A DNA stretch of 64,000 bases from Hexactinellida sp. DTS-2022 (taxonomy: Eukaryota > Porifera > Hexactinellida): NCBI GenBank assembly GCA_028753945.1, contig JAPNXP010000001.1, positions 11,522,501 through 11,586,500 on the forward strand, in the 5' to 3' direction. The position numbers and the translations under genes are program-made. How positions within the stretch are numbered: the stretch's first letter is position 1; every line of letters begins with the position of its first letter. Of this stretch, positions 30,525 to 40,964 are shown piece by piece. Below the pieces are notes generated by a model. The model had not been told where the DNA came from. It made no database searches and was given only the letters and a program-made list of their open reading frames with translations.

Positions 30525-30757
30525 ACAGATCCTGGGGGGGACCATTTTTGTCAAACCATGGATATTTGACAAAATTGGTCCGGGGGGACCAATTTTGTAG
30601 TGGGGACTGTTTTTGTCAAAATAAATGTTTATTTGACAAAATTGATCTGGGGGGACCAATTTTGTAGGGGGGACCATTTTTGTCAAAACAAATTGTTATT
30701 TGACAAAAATGGTCCGGGGGGACCAATTTTGTAGGGGGGACCATTTTTGTCAAAACA
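30525..30757. repeat. Right sub-terminal GGTCC array
   Basis: Four units of roughly 60 bases alternate TTTGACAAAAWTGGTCC, GGGGGGACCAATTTTGTAG and GGGGGACCATTTTTGTCAAA. Each half-unit is palindromic. Likely roles are transposase binding or hairpin formation; this is inferred from position just inside the inverted repeats. Confidence 0.8.
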
Positions 30758-32819
30758 GCGTGATATATCAAATTATCGGAAATTTACTTGGAAACCGAAT
30801 TCGACAATATAAAGACGATATAACTTAATTTGAACAAGTTTTTATGGGAAACAAGTCCGGCGAACACTATCGAACGTGTTAACTTTGACGAGCTGTCATG
30901 GCCGATATAGACACTCTTTCAATTGCTTCAATATCCAAAAATGTTCGCACTACATCAAAGTACATGTGTACAAATTTTGGTGCTTTTATCAAAAAATGAA
31001 CAATCTGTTGAAATTTTATGTCTATGGTGCTGGACTATAATACACTGCGATTGACAGGGTCTCTGAAGGAAGAGAGAGTTAGCTCCGGAGCTCCCCGATT
31101 TTACAGCTACGGAGGCACTGGAGACTTCGCGGCTATGATCGAGTTCCTCGCGAGAGAATTCCCTAGCGCTAGGTTCATCGGAGTCGGACTCTCCCTTGGT
31201 GGCAATCTCTTGCTGAAGTATCTTGGAGAGGAGCCTAGGAGACAGGAGCGCTTTCTGGGCGCCCAATCCTGGTGCCAGGGGTATGACGCGGGGAGGTGTT
31301 TCCGAGATAGACGTCACTTTGGGTTAGCAACTCGACTTATCTATAGAGTTGTTGTAGCTAAAATAAAGTACAGAATACGAAAAAAGAATTACTTAGACAA
31401 GTTATTTGGTCCTAGAACAAATTCCTCCGTGACCTATCCCGTATCCAGGGTGCACACCTACGCAAGAGTGAGGGACAGGAAGCCGGGGCCGATTGATCGT
31501 ACCAGGGACGATAATGGATACCTGCTAGAGGGGTGGGAAGATATTCCTCAATTTAATCGGAGAGAGGTAAGTTACAGCTTTTAAATTCCAATATCAAGGT
31601 TTTTACAAGGATATCATATATAATGTAAAATTTACACAAAAATATTATGTGATTAAACTCTAATTTATGCAATGGCAGACTGATTCACACTTTAATTTAT
31701 ACTCTAATTATCTAAGATTAAACTGTGATAAAATTCTTGAAAATACTGCCAGTGATAAGAGCAGTAGCATTACAACTTATATTATTTCTTTAGTTTAGGA
31801 AGAGTGACTCTATTATTCTCCTGGACGCTGCCTTTATGCTTCCTCTGCTCGGGTTCAAGACGGTAGATGAGTTGCATGATTGGTCTTCTTCACATTCCTA
31901 CATGGGCAAGATTAATAGCCTACCCCTCCTACTGGTTAACTCGAGGGATGACCTCCTCATTCCTTGGTCGATAGCAGAGGAGATCCTGGGAGATTACTGT
32001 CGAGTTGTTAATCATAATGCAGTGGGAATTATGTGTGACACTGGGGGACATTTGGGGTTTTATCAAGAATCTCGTTTCTTGCCTCCTCGCGTTAGTTGGC
32101 TGGACCAGGTTTCCATTCAGCACGCGAAGAGCTTAGTGCAGTTAGAAACTAACCAATCGCCTATTCATAGTGAATAGTAGGCAGCTCTTATTTAGAATTT
32201 TTTTTAAAAATATAGTTAATTCACTTAGAATTTTATTTCATTTTCATCACAATTGATATTTTATTACATTTATACTATTTTATAGAAACATTTTACTTTA
32301 TTCAAAAAATCTAAAATTGCAGCTGTACCTATAGTATGTTCCTTGGAGGCACTATCTGTTGGTGATTGGTTGTTGATAGTGCCTCCAAATTTTAGATTTT
32401 TGTCACGTTATCATCGTTATAATGGTGTTAAACAATGTTAGAAAGGTGTTTCAGAAGCCAACGACCTTTAGAGTGGTGGAAGTTTCGTTTTATCTCACTT
32501 CATTTCAGAGATATTATAGTTTCCGTACTATTATAATCGGTGATGAGTCTGCATTTTTTCCGTGCATGTTGGGTGTTCACCCGTGGCCAACCAACCCATT
32601 CGAAATATCGAATTCACAAAATTGTAAGAGCATTTTTTGACGATGTCATCATCTCCTCAAGGTGTCAAAACCCGTTTGTCGAGGTGTTACGTGACATAAT
32701 GATCAATTGATAAATTGGAAGTTTGTTTCTCTGTGATTAATGATATTTAGCTAATTAGTGTAAAACTTATTAATATTACTAATAATTAACACCAATTTTT
32801 ATTTTTTAAAAATAATAAT

Positions 32820-32858
<39 letters not shown>

Positions 32859-32859
32859 A

Positions 32860-33028
32860 CAGTAGAACCTGCAGAAACGGGGTGCCTGGGACGCAAGGTC
32901 TTAGCCACCCCGATTCCCCATTTCTGCCGATTCCCCGTTTGTGGAGGTTCATTTATGTGGGACTAGGAATTTGCTACATTTTTTTAACCCAATTTTCAGA
33001 GGAACCCCGTTTGTGGAGGTTCCACTAT
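32860..33028. mobile_element. MITE (CAGTAGAACCTGCAGAAACGG end)
   Basis: It starts directly after the (ATC)n tract at TA|CAGTAGAACC and ends GTTTGTGGAGGTTCCACTATA. Inner CCCCGTTTGTGGAGGTTC occurs twice. TA flanks are consistent with the other CAGT-ended families here. Confidence 0.6.
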
Positions 33029-33039
33029 ACTAACAATAA

Positions 33040-33150
33040 TAAAAAATCTAGAATTACAGCTGTGCCGACTGCATATTCATTTGGTGGTTCAATGACTAAT
33101 AGTGCCTCCACCAGAACATGCTGTCTGCACAGCTGTAATTCTAGATTTTT
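33040..33150. mobile_element. R5 hairpin MITE (AATCTAGAATTACAGCTGTGC)
   Basis: Perfect inverted ends of about 27 bases: AAAAATCTAGAATTACAGCT and AGCTGTAATTCTAGATTTTT. Other R5 copies or halves lie at 32305-32402, 33480-33560, 40080-40230 and 61620-61730, marked by CAGCTGTGCC and AGTGCCTCCA. Confidence 0.7.
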
Positions 33151-34069
33151 ACTGTGCCGACTATACTATAGTATAGTGGCCCAGTTCTAATCTTACTGCC
33201 TTTATTTATATTTCTCCGTAGCCGGTGCCCTGGCCACACCTTGATACATTGAGGGCTGAAACTTCGCATGTAGGTGTGGAGTGACCGTCTAATTTGCACC
33301 TGGGGTTACGATTTTTGATCAAATAATTTTAACACCTATTTAAACTAATTATGGCTCATTACATGAAATCATACCTAGTGAATTTGATCAAATTTACATA
33401 TTTGGATAGAGAATTAAACTCTACACCTTTTTGCAAATCACAAATGTTCAATTTGGCCTAGGTTTGCGCCATAATGGGGGTGCCAATGCCAATCTCCTCT
33501 ACCAAAATAGAGTGCCACCAAAGGAACATGCGTCGGCACAGCTGCAATTTTGGATTTTTCTCCCATACGGTGGAATGATTATAAATGTAACGACGCCTTG
33601 TTCTCGTCAGCTTCGCGATGGTTCACTTAATCGATGGTTCACTTAATGGTTCACTTAACGCATTTAGATATAATCGCTAAAACATGTGTATTATTATTTA
33701 TTTTTCAACTTACCACTACACGCAATAATTATTAATCAATTCCCAGTTGACAAAGTCTTCTCGCTAGTGGTTCCATTGGACTCGTAATGGTTGATTACCC
33801 CATATACAATGCAAATTATGCCAATAGGAAGCATAGTTTAGCTTAGAATAAAATTACAAAACTGTACTCTTATTTTTCATACGATTCGGTAGCATGTATA
33901 GCGTATATATAGTAGGCCATGTTTCAATTTATCTTTTAATAAATAACACATACATACGTATACAAAAATCATTTTAGAAAACATTCAGTGCAACCTTCTA
34001 CAGAGCAATGTAACTCATCGAAAAAAAGATAAACCTACCGCAATAAAATGTTGAAAGAAAAATTTTCCT

Positions 34070-37030
34070 TAATCCTCAAGCACTTGCAGCTGAGAATGCC
34101 TCCAATATCAATCATCAAAGAAAGTTCCTTCTGTTAATGAGATGGTGGACTCTGGAGCTATAAATCCACATGAAGTACTAATAGGATTGCATGCCGACCC
34201 TAAACCAGCTAACGAACATCAAGAAAGGTACAATTCATAGACAACTTCAACTCTGAAATCGCTATCATCATGGGGTATGAGATGAAATAGGTAGTCGACT
34301 AGCGATATTGATTCACCAAGATGATCCTACAAATCCGATACAGACTCGACATGGGTTCTTTCAGTTGGGTGAAACCCACCAAAGTTACGACCCTCTTAAA
34401 TACCCTCTCTTTTCCCAACAGGACAAGATGGTTGGCACATTGGAATCCCACACCATGGTTCTGGACGGCGAACAGTTTTCGCAATGGAATTCTCTTGCTA
34501 CAGGTTAATGCAACGATTACTTGCACGCGAGTGGACGACTTCTCAGCTATATATGGTGGGCCAATATGCGAAAGTTGAGTAAGGTGCATTAATTGGGTTA
34601 AGACTTAAGAGAAATCAGGCAACAATCAGATCTGCATCGAAGGATTATCTTATCCTCTTCATTCCAAGGACGCCTGTGGGTGGTCACGCTTCCTTATTGC
34701 CACGGTGTCTCCATCACGACACTCGTGCCTCCTGCCGGGTGTGTCTCCATCACAACACTAACCCGGCCCCGATACTACAAAGATGCGATGGCATTGTACT
34801 AAAATATGGTAGCTTAGGAGTTAAAGCCTAGACAGACTGCACAGGATCGGCCAGATTTGATTTCGAGAGAATTTAACATCAAGAAGATACAGCTCCTTAA
34901 AGATATTATTGATGAATTTAATATTTGGGCATATACAAGCACACGTACATACGATTTAATTTCAAAAGCGTGGCCTCCCTCACTGTCACATGTTGTTCAT
35001 CCTTGACAATCATGATAATATATGACGTGGATAGTATCATTTGTGCAGCGCTTCAAGATCCAGATTCCTCTCCTCGACTATATGAAATAGTGAAGAGGTG
35101 TATGATACACGCATAGGCGTCGTAACCCGTCCGGGCTGCCCGAAGGATTGACCTTTGCATTTACGACGCCTATGGATACACGGCCCTTGCTACAATACAT
35201 CGAGAATGCAAAATGGTGGAAGTAGTGGTGGACAACCGTTTCGTCGTTTCTTGTAACCCTTGGATAACAACAAAGTACGATGCCATATTAATGTTGAATT
35301 TTGCTCTTCCATAAAGGCAGTTAAGTACCTTTACAAGTAGATTTTCAAAGGTCATGCAGGGCAACTGTTAGCTTCAACCAGAACGAATGTGAAAATGTAA
35401 ATGTGGAATCAGAGAGATAATTGAGCCAGCTCAGTATCTAGTCGCAAGGTATGTCTGTCCAATGGATGCTTCTTGATTCCTTAGCCATTTTGAAATGCAT
35501 GGAAGTTCGCCAGCTGTAAAGCTCTTGCCATTCCTCTAAAAGACCAACAAACAGTGAACTTTGAGGAAAGGGAAGCTGACCATGCAGTCCAAGAAGCAAA
35601 TATACCACACTCACCGCATACTTCAAAAAGGTACAAGAAGACTAACTTCCCAGAACATTACACATGAGCCGATGGAAAAGTCGACACCGAGGCTCGAAAC
35701 AAATTGGACAGTATACACTATCCATCCAGGTCAATGTGATGTATACTAATTACGTACTCTTCTGCACCACGTTTAAAGAGCAACTTCTTTTGAAGCAATT
35801 CTGACGGTGGATGGTCATGAATGCGATACTTATAAAGAAGCATGCATGAGAAGAAATATCCTAGCCGATACTCTGAATGGGAACGGTGCATGAGTGATGC
35901 AGATATTGGAATTTCAAGCTAAACTTTGCGACTCTTTGCAACAATTCTACTTTTTGCGAACCTTCAGAACCGTCTGTTCTTTTATAGGCTCATAAGGATG
36001 AGATGGCAGCGGACTATATACATCAAGCAACAGATAACATTACCACCATATAGAGGACATCGCATTAAACTCTGTTTGATTGACATCGAACACATCCTCC
36101 ATGGGCACACAAGAAATTGTCGGATTTCGGAATTCAGTAACCAGATTTGAATCTAGGTGTGTAGTGAAGGTGCAGTTGTAAACAGAAACATTGCATTATT
36201 TATCAAGAAATGGTTGATCCTGTAGTTTCTTCATATAATCCTGATCAACGAATAGTTTTCGAATCCATTAAGCTCAAGATTGATTCTGGAGAAGGACTAT
36301 TGTTTCTTGACGCGGCAGGGGGAATCTCTGTGTCCCGTATCTTAAGGATATCATTTCATTCGAGAAATTTCCAATACCCGTATCATCAGATTTCGTTAGT
36401 AATTTTGGACCATTGGATCCTACATGTAAAATAAATTTTAAAATAAGCAAATCTGCTTAAGTAATTATATGGGATGAAGAGCCAATGAAGAAATCTTAAA
36501 GCTTTCAATCGGACTGCACAAGATATCATGAACAATGCAATGGTCAAATTTTTGGCGGAAAATTGATGTTATTAGGTGTCGACTTCAGACAGATTTTACC
36601 TGTGTTTCGACGAGGACGATGACGTACATTGTTAATGAGTGTCTGTCAAATCTCATTTATGGGCCCATTTACTCAATTCCATTTCACAACAAATATGCGA
36701 TGTCAACAAGCAGTTCGAACTGGTACAATCAAGGAAAGTGAGCGACTGAGAGAATATGCTGCTTGGCTCTTGAATTAGGAGAGGCAATATTGATATTGTC
36801 GAGGAGAAAGGGCCGGATGTTATTCAGTTTCCAGAAAGTATGTTTTTAAGAGAGAACACCTCATAAGCACTTATCCAATATGTCTATGGAGGACTAGAAC
36901 TACTTGAAAATCATACTAACCCAGATTGGTTGGCTACTCGAGGCACTCTCAGTCCCACTAATGCATGCATTCAAAATATTCAAATATTGCCGGGAAATGC
37001 TGAGGTATTGAAAAGCGTGTATAATGTAGC
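34070..37030 (+). pseudogene. Decayed Helitron (Rep/helicase)
   Basis: Fragments in shifting frames follow the order of a Helitron Rep-helicase protein: QSYDPLKYPL (about 34380), REFYSYRLMQRLLAREW (about 34480), DAMAIV..KYGS (about 34785), LYEIVKRCMIHGPC split by a tiny MITE (about 35070-35190), then PIF1-type helicase motifs NPDQRIVFESIKLKIDSGEG with LLFLDAAGG (about 36230-36325), FGGKLMLLGVDFRQILPVF (about 36550-36615), AAWLLELGEGNIDIV (about 36760) and RGTLSPTNACIQNIQ (about 36940). Stops and frameshifts are frequent. The 3' end lies at or near the ABHD exon fragment at 37048. Confidence 0.8.
35112..35174. mobile_element. 63-bp hAT-like micro-MITE with 8-bp target duplication
   Basis: The whole element is 63 bases with inverted ends CATAGGCGTCGTAA and TTACGACGCCTATG, flanked on both sides by GATACACG. 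Removing it and one flank restores the Helitron reading MIHGPC. An 8-bp duplication is diagnostic of the hAT superfamily. Confidence 0.88.
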
Positions 37031-37047
37031 CAGTGAGGATTAGACCT

Positions 37048-37185
37048 CTGGGATTCTATGAAGGGTCCTGTTTTGCCTTAAATCGTGTTTCTTGGGTGGA
37101 TAGAGTATCCATTCTCCATGCGCGGAGTGTAGTACAGATGAGGTCTGGAGATTATACGGATAAAGTGTATGATTTCACTGCAAAT
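37048..37185 (+). pseudogene. Isolated fragment of ABHD exon 4
   Basis: It encodes LGFYEGSCFALNRVSWVDRV and onward to GDYTDKV, nearly identical to the end of copy 2. The stop codon is lost (GTGTAA in copy 2 is GTGTATG here), and it continues into matching 3' UTR (ATGATTTCACTGCAAATTC) before joining R1 at about 37190. It directly follows the Helitron relic. It may be a captured fragment or the last trace of another tandem copy. Confidence 0.75.
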
Positions 37186-37189
37186 TCGA

Positions 37190-37500
37190 AGGGTGTTCTG
37201 TACATCCCTTTCTACCATTTTCGATAGTTTTAACTTGTTTACCTATAATAGTATCCCGTTGAAAGTTAATTTCTAGATTGATCTTGAATTTTCATTAATT
37301 TGTTTACCTATTTTTGTAAACAAGAACAGTAAATATTCATATTATAAAATTGTAAATGCGAAATTCGTGATCAGCATACTCGTTTACCTATTATAATATT
37401 TTGAAGTTGGTTTCTATCTCAATTATAAATGCGGTTTCTATCCCCCATCACTTAATACCATCCGGACAAAAAACAAACACAACAATCGAGTTTACCTATA
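37190..37500. repeat. R1 interspersed repeat, 3' part
   Basis: This uninterrupted R1 stretch, from TACATCCCTTTCTACCATTTT through CAACAATCGAG, serves as the empty-site reference for the insertions in intron 3 of ABHD copy 2. Confidence 0.65.
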
Positions 37501-37587
37501 CCTGCTCCAGGTATTTATACTCGGTTAATAGATTATTTACTAACATCCTAATGTGCAATTCCCATTAACTATTTTGGTCAGATTCCT

Positions 37588-39967
37588 ATGGAGTGTCAAT
37601 TCTTTCTCTCAGCTCTACTGATAGCTTGTATTGCAGTATCGCTACTCTTTCTCAGAAACTATTTATTTCCAAATGAGTCCGTCAATATAACCCTCTACTA
37701 TGCGGATAATCTACAAAATCGGGAGAGAATATCCTTTCTTCCTCAACTCAGACAATATTACAATCCTCAGTTATTGTTCCGAAATGGCATTGTCAGTACA
37801 CTCATTTTTGGGGTGATTGGGAGGTAAGTTTATTTATTTGTACTTCATGAATGATATAGTAGTAAGTAGTAACAAGTTAATCGTGCCATACATGATGCAT
37901 AATGATGGGTGCAACAATTTTATGCAATTTATTGCGTTTACGTGCAACATGTTGTGGATATCTCAACATGTACGGTGCATGAAACATTCCAATAGACACG
38001 ATTCAACAATGTTGCATCGTGTATGGTAGGCTTGGGATTGTATGTCACAAATAATTTTTTCGTTTGTAGTTGCTTGATACTTTACTAATTTATTTACTTT
38101 ATTGCCATCAGTTGAAATCTCAAAAGCTGACTATTCACCTGTTCTTGTTGTTGTTGTTGTTGTATACAGATTTGGAAGAAGACAACCTAACCCTGAAGGG
38201 AGGAGACAGAGAGTCCCCTTACCAGATGGAACTGAGTGCATATTCGACCTGTTCCTAGACCCAGTAGGGAAGGACCCTATTCTTGAGAACGTAATTATTG
38301 TTCTACTGCCTGGGATATTTAACCACAGTAATATAGACTATGTAAGGGCTTACATTGAGTACGCGTCTAGTCAGGGATTCAAAGTGGCCTGTTACAACCA
38401 CCCTGGTAAGCACTACTAAGCCTTAGAGTATCTTATAGCTGTTTCATGAAATTCATTTTCATAAAATTCGATTTCATGAAATTCTTTTTCTTGAAATTCG
38501 ATTTCATGAAATTCACTTTTCATGAAATTCACTTTTCATGAAATTCGATTTATGAAATTCGATTTATGAAATTCGAATTCATGAAATTCATTTTCATGAA
38601 ATTCACTTTTCATGAAATTCGATTTCATGAAATTCGATTTCATGAAATTCACTTTTCATGAAATTCACTTTTCATGAAATTCGATTTCATGAAATTCGAT
38701 TTCATGAAATTCGATTACATGAAATTCGGTTTCATGAAATTCCTTTTCATGAAATTCGATTTCATGAAATTCTTTTTCTTGAAATTCGATTTCATGAAAA
38801 TCATTTTCTTGAAATTCGATTTCATGAAATTCCTTTTCATGAAAATCATTTTCTTGAAATTCTTTTTCTTGAAATTCGAATACATTGAAATTCATTCTGA
38901 ATTTAAGTGTTGTTTATTGTTATTTTAAGTTGGCTAGCACCGCCACTTTGTGTCCATTCTAATTTACACCTAATACTGGCATCACACTGCGTTATTATAC
39001 TATCTACAGGTTGTGTGCCCGGAGAGAGAGTTAGCTGCGGAGCTCCCCGCTTCTTCAGCTACGGGGGCACTGGAGACTTCGCGGCTATGATGGAGTTCCT
39101 CGTGAGAGAATTCCCTAGCGCTAGGTTCGTCGGAGTCGGACTCTCCCTTGGTGCTAATGTCCTGCTGAAGTATCTTGGAGAGGAGCCTAGGAGACAGGAG
39201 CGCTTTCTGGGCGCCCAATCCTGGTGCCAGGGGTATGACGCGGGGAGGTGTTGCCGCGATAGACGTCAATTTGGATTAGCAACTCGACTTATCTATAGAA
39301 TTATTGTTGCTAAAATAAAGTACAGACTACGAAATAATTACTTAGACAAGTTATTTGGTCCTGAAACAAATGGTCTGCATTCCTCCGTGACATATCCCGT
39401 ATCCAGGGTGCACACCTACGCAAGAGTGAGGGACAGGAAGCCGGGGCCGATTGATCGTACCAGGGACGATAACGGATACCTGCTAGAGGGGTGGGAAGAT
39501 ATTCCTCAATTTAATCGGAGAGAGGTAGGCAGACAGATATTATATTCCAATATACAGGGTAACTTATATTCTCTCTTTAGTTTGAGAAGAGTGACTCTAT
39601 GATGCTCCTGGATACTTCTATTATGCTTCCTCTGCTCGGGTTCAAGACGTTAGAGGAGTTGCATGATTGGTCTTCTTCACATTCCTACATGGGCAAGATT
39701 AATAGCCTACCCCTCCTACTGGTTAATGCGAAGGATGATCCCCTGGTTCCTTGGTGGATAGCAGAGGAAATCCTGGGAGATTACTGTCGAGTTGTTAATG
39801 ATAATGCAGTGGGAGTTATGTCTGAATATGGGGGACATTTGGGGTTCTATCAAGAATCTTATTTCTTGCCTCCTCGCGTTAGTTGGCTGGACCAGGTTTC
39901 CATTCAGCACGCGAAGAGCTTAGTGCAGTTAGAAACTAACCAATCGCCTATTCATAGCGAATTGTAG
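37588..39967 (+). CDS. Alpha/beta hydrolase, ABHD1/3 (EMB8/YheT)-like, copy 4
   Basis: Exons 37588-37823, 38170-38405, 39010-39524 and 39581-39967 join in frame (same intron phases as copy 2) to about 457 residues. Residues about 5-22 are a membrane anchor. The nucleophile motif is GLSLGA, the acid is in NAKDDPLVP, and the His is in GGHLGF. The insertion after the nucleophile domain is shorter than in copy 2 and more basic (IIVAKIKYRLRNNYLDKLFG). It is complete, with canonical splice sites. Intron 2 is filled by a 15-base minisatellite. Its closest relative in the window is copy 3. The substrate is unknown; membrane-associated esterase or phospholipase activity is inferred from the family. 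Confidence 0.88.
38450..38890. repeat. 15-bp minisatellite in intron 2 of ABHD copy 4
   Basis: About 29 units of roughly ATGAAATTCGATTTC, with TTTC/CTTTTC/TTTTCTT variants, fill the intron between 38450 and 38890. Period 15 is a multiple of three, so long open frames exist on both strands. They are an artefact of the period. Confidence 0.9.
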
Positions 39968-40419
39968 GCAGGCTCTTATTTAGAAAATTTTTGTTTTATA
40001 ATATATTTTTATTCAATTGCAATTTTTTCTTATTTTTTTGACAATTAATGTATTTTAGTACATTTATAGAAACATTTACTTTGTTCAAAAAATCTAAAAT
40101 TACACCTGTGCCAAAAATCTAAAATTGCACCTGTGCCCTTCCTTGAACTATATTTTGGTGGTTAGTTGATTGATGGTGCTTCCTCCAAAAGAACATGCTG
40201 TCGGCAAAGCTATAATTTCTATTTTTCTGGTCATCATTTTAAATGTGTTTTTGTATTAACCCTTCAGACGCAGAATTTTATATTGAATCCAATGGTGGAA
40301 TAAAATTTGTTGGTTTAATCTAACATTCTTCAGTCATGGACCAGACAAATTTTTTAAAGTTGTTAAAAATGTGTCCAAAAAATTAGTTAATAAAAAAATT
40401 GGGCCACTATAGTATAGTA

Positions 40420-40598
40420 CAGTAGTGTTCGCCTAATTATAGCAATTGCTCTAATAGCAATAATATTGCTCTATTAGCAAGTTACTTTTTGTCCCCAAGC
40501 GAGCATTTAATGTTAAATTTGTTCCTCTAATAGCAAGTTCGCCTATTAGCAAGGAAATTTCGTGCAAAATGCGACTTGCTATTAGGCGAACACCACTG
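40420..40598. mobile_element. TA-flanked MITE (CAGTAGTGTTCGCCTAAT)
   Basis: Ends CAGTAGTGTTCGCCTAAT and ATTAGGCGAACACCACTG with TA on both sides. The interior carries repeated TAGCAAGTT motifs. Other copies are at 13015-13187 and about 41645-41790. Confidence 0.85.
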
Positions 40599-40782
40599 TA
40601 TAATAATAATAATAATAATACGTGTAATAATAATCTTATATATATTAAATCACAATGGTTTTTTTGTTTGTTCAGAAATGATTGAGAAACTGCATAACTG
40701 GTAAGAGCTACAGACTTGAAATTTGGCAGGGAGGTGAGGAAAACTGTATCTAGGAAAAAGTTATAATATCCATAAATCTATA

Positions 40783-40964
40783 CAGTCAACTCCGCTTAAT
40801 AGAGACACTGGTTAATCGGTTTCTCCGCTTAATCGGGTCAAAATTTATCTGGGTTTAGAACAGAATTACAGTTTGGCTTACAATATTTCGGTTAATAGAT
40901 TTCTCCGCTTAATCGGGTAAAAACAACCTGGTCCCGAGGTGGCTCTTTTAAGCGGAATTGACTG
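40783..40964. mobile_element. TA-flanked MITE (CAGTCAACTCCGCTTAAT)
   Basis: Left end CAGTCAACTCCGCTTAATAG, right end CTTTTAAGCGGAATTGACTG, with TA on both sides. A second internal pair, TTTCTCCGCTTAATCGGGT, occurs twice. Relatives are at 42257-42441 and 10925-11014. Confidence 0.88.

Larger units (their letters stand above)
26679..31004 (-). mobile_element. 4.3 kb integrase DNA transposon (Ginger-like) with protease ORF
   Basis: Terminal inverted repeats of about 0.5 kb start ATTGTTCATTTTTTTGATAA and include AAAAGCACCAAAATTTGTAC. Inside them are arrays of TTTGACAAAAATGGTCC units. Two minus-strand genes lie between: a DDE integrase (28523-30286) and a USP-like cysteine protease (27640-28440). 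There is no reverse transcriptase, protease-RT polyprotein or LTR, so a cut-and-paste element using a Gypsy-type integrase (Ginger-type) is the best fit. It lies in intron 2 of ABHD copy 3; the matching intron of copy 4 lacks it. I could not recognise a target duplication. The left repeat is interrupted by a MITE (26929-27166). Confidence 0.75.
23626..32177 (+). pseudogene. ABHD-like hydrolase copy 3, first exon destroyed
   Basis: Exons 2-4 are intact and splice-compatible: 26188-26423, 31058-31566 and 31794-32177. They carry GLSLGG, SRDDLLIP and GGHLGF, and match copy 4 closely. The first exon (about 23626-24075) has lost the start codon (ATGGAGTGTC in copy 4 is AAGAGTATC here) and is split by a 220-base MITE at 23690-23909. 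Intron 1 has taken up another MITE and a gag relic, and intron 2 the 4.3 kb integrase element. Expression from another first exon cannot be excluded, since exons 2-4 show no stop, but as it stands the gene lacks its anchor and start. Confidence 0.75.
32178..33990. other. Gene-free spacer with small hairpin repeats
   Basis: It contains an R5 hairpin (about 32305-32402), a block shared with 61740-62220 (CTTTAGAGTGGTGGAAGTTT.. and TGTCATCATCTCCTCAAGGTG), an (ATC)n tract at 32821-32857, a MITE at 32860-33028, an R5 hairpin MITE at 33040-33150, and three tandem GATGGTTCACTTAAT units at about 33614-33660. No coding signal was seen. Confidence 0.6.

Noticed and set aside
27167-30757. TGGTCC arrays as a CRISPR array
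   Set aside because: Units are palindromic, form mirror images at the two ends of a transposon, and lack unique spacers; the DNA is eukaryotic.
32821-32857. (ATC)n microsatellite as a functional element
   Set aside because: It is a simple tract next to a MITE; nothing indicates more than slippage.
38658-38928. Open frames encoding HEIRF or MKFDF repeats
   Set aside because: A 15-base intronic minisatellite keeps all frames open; the stretch lies within the intron of ABHD copy 4.
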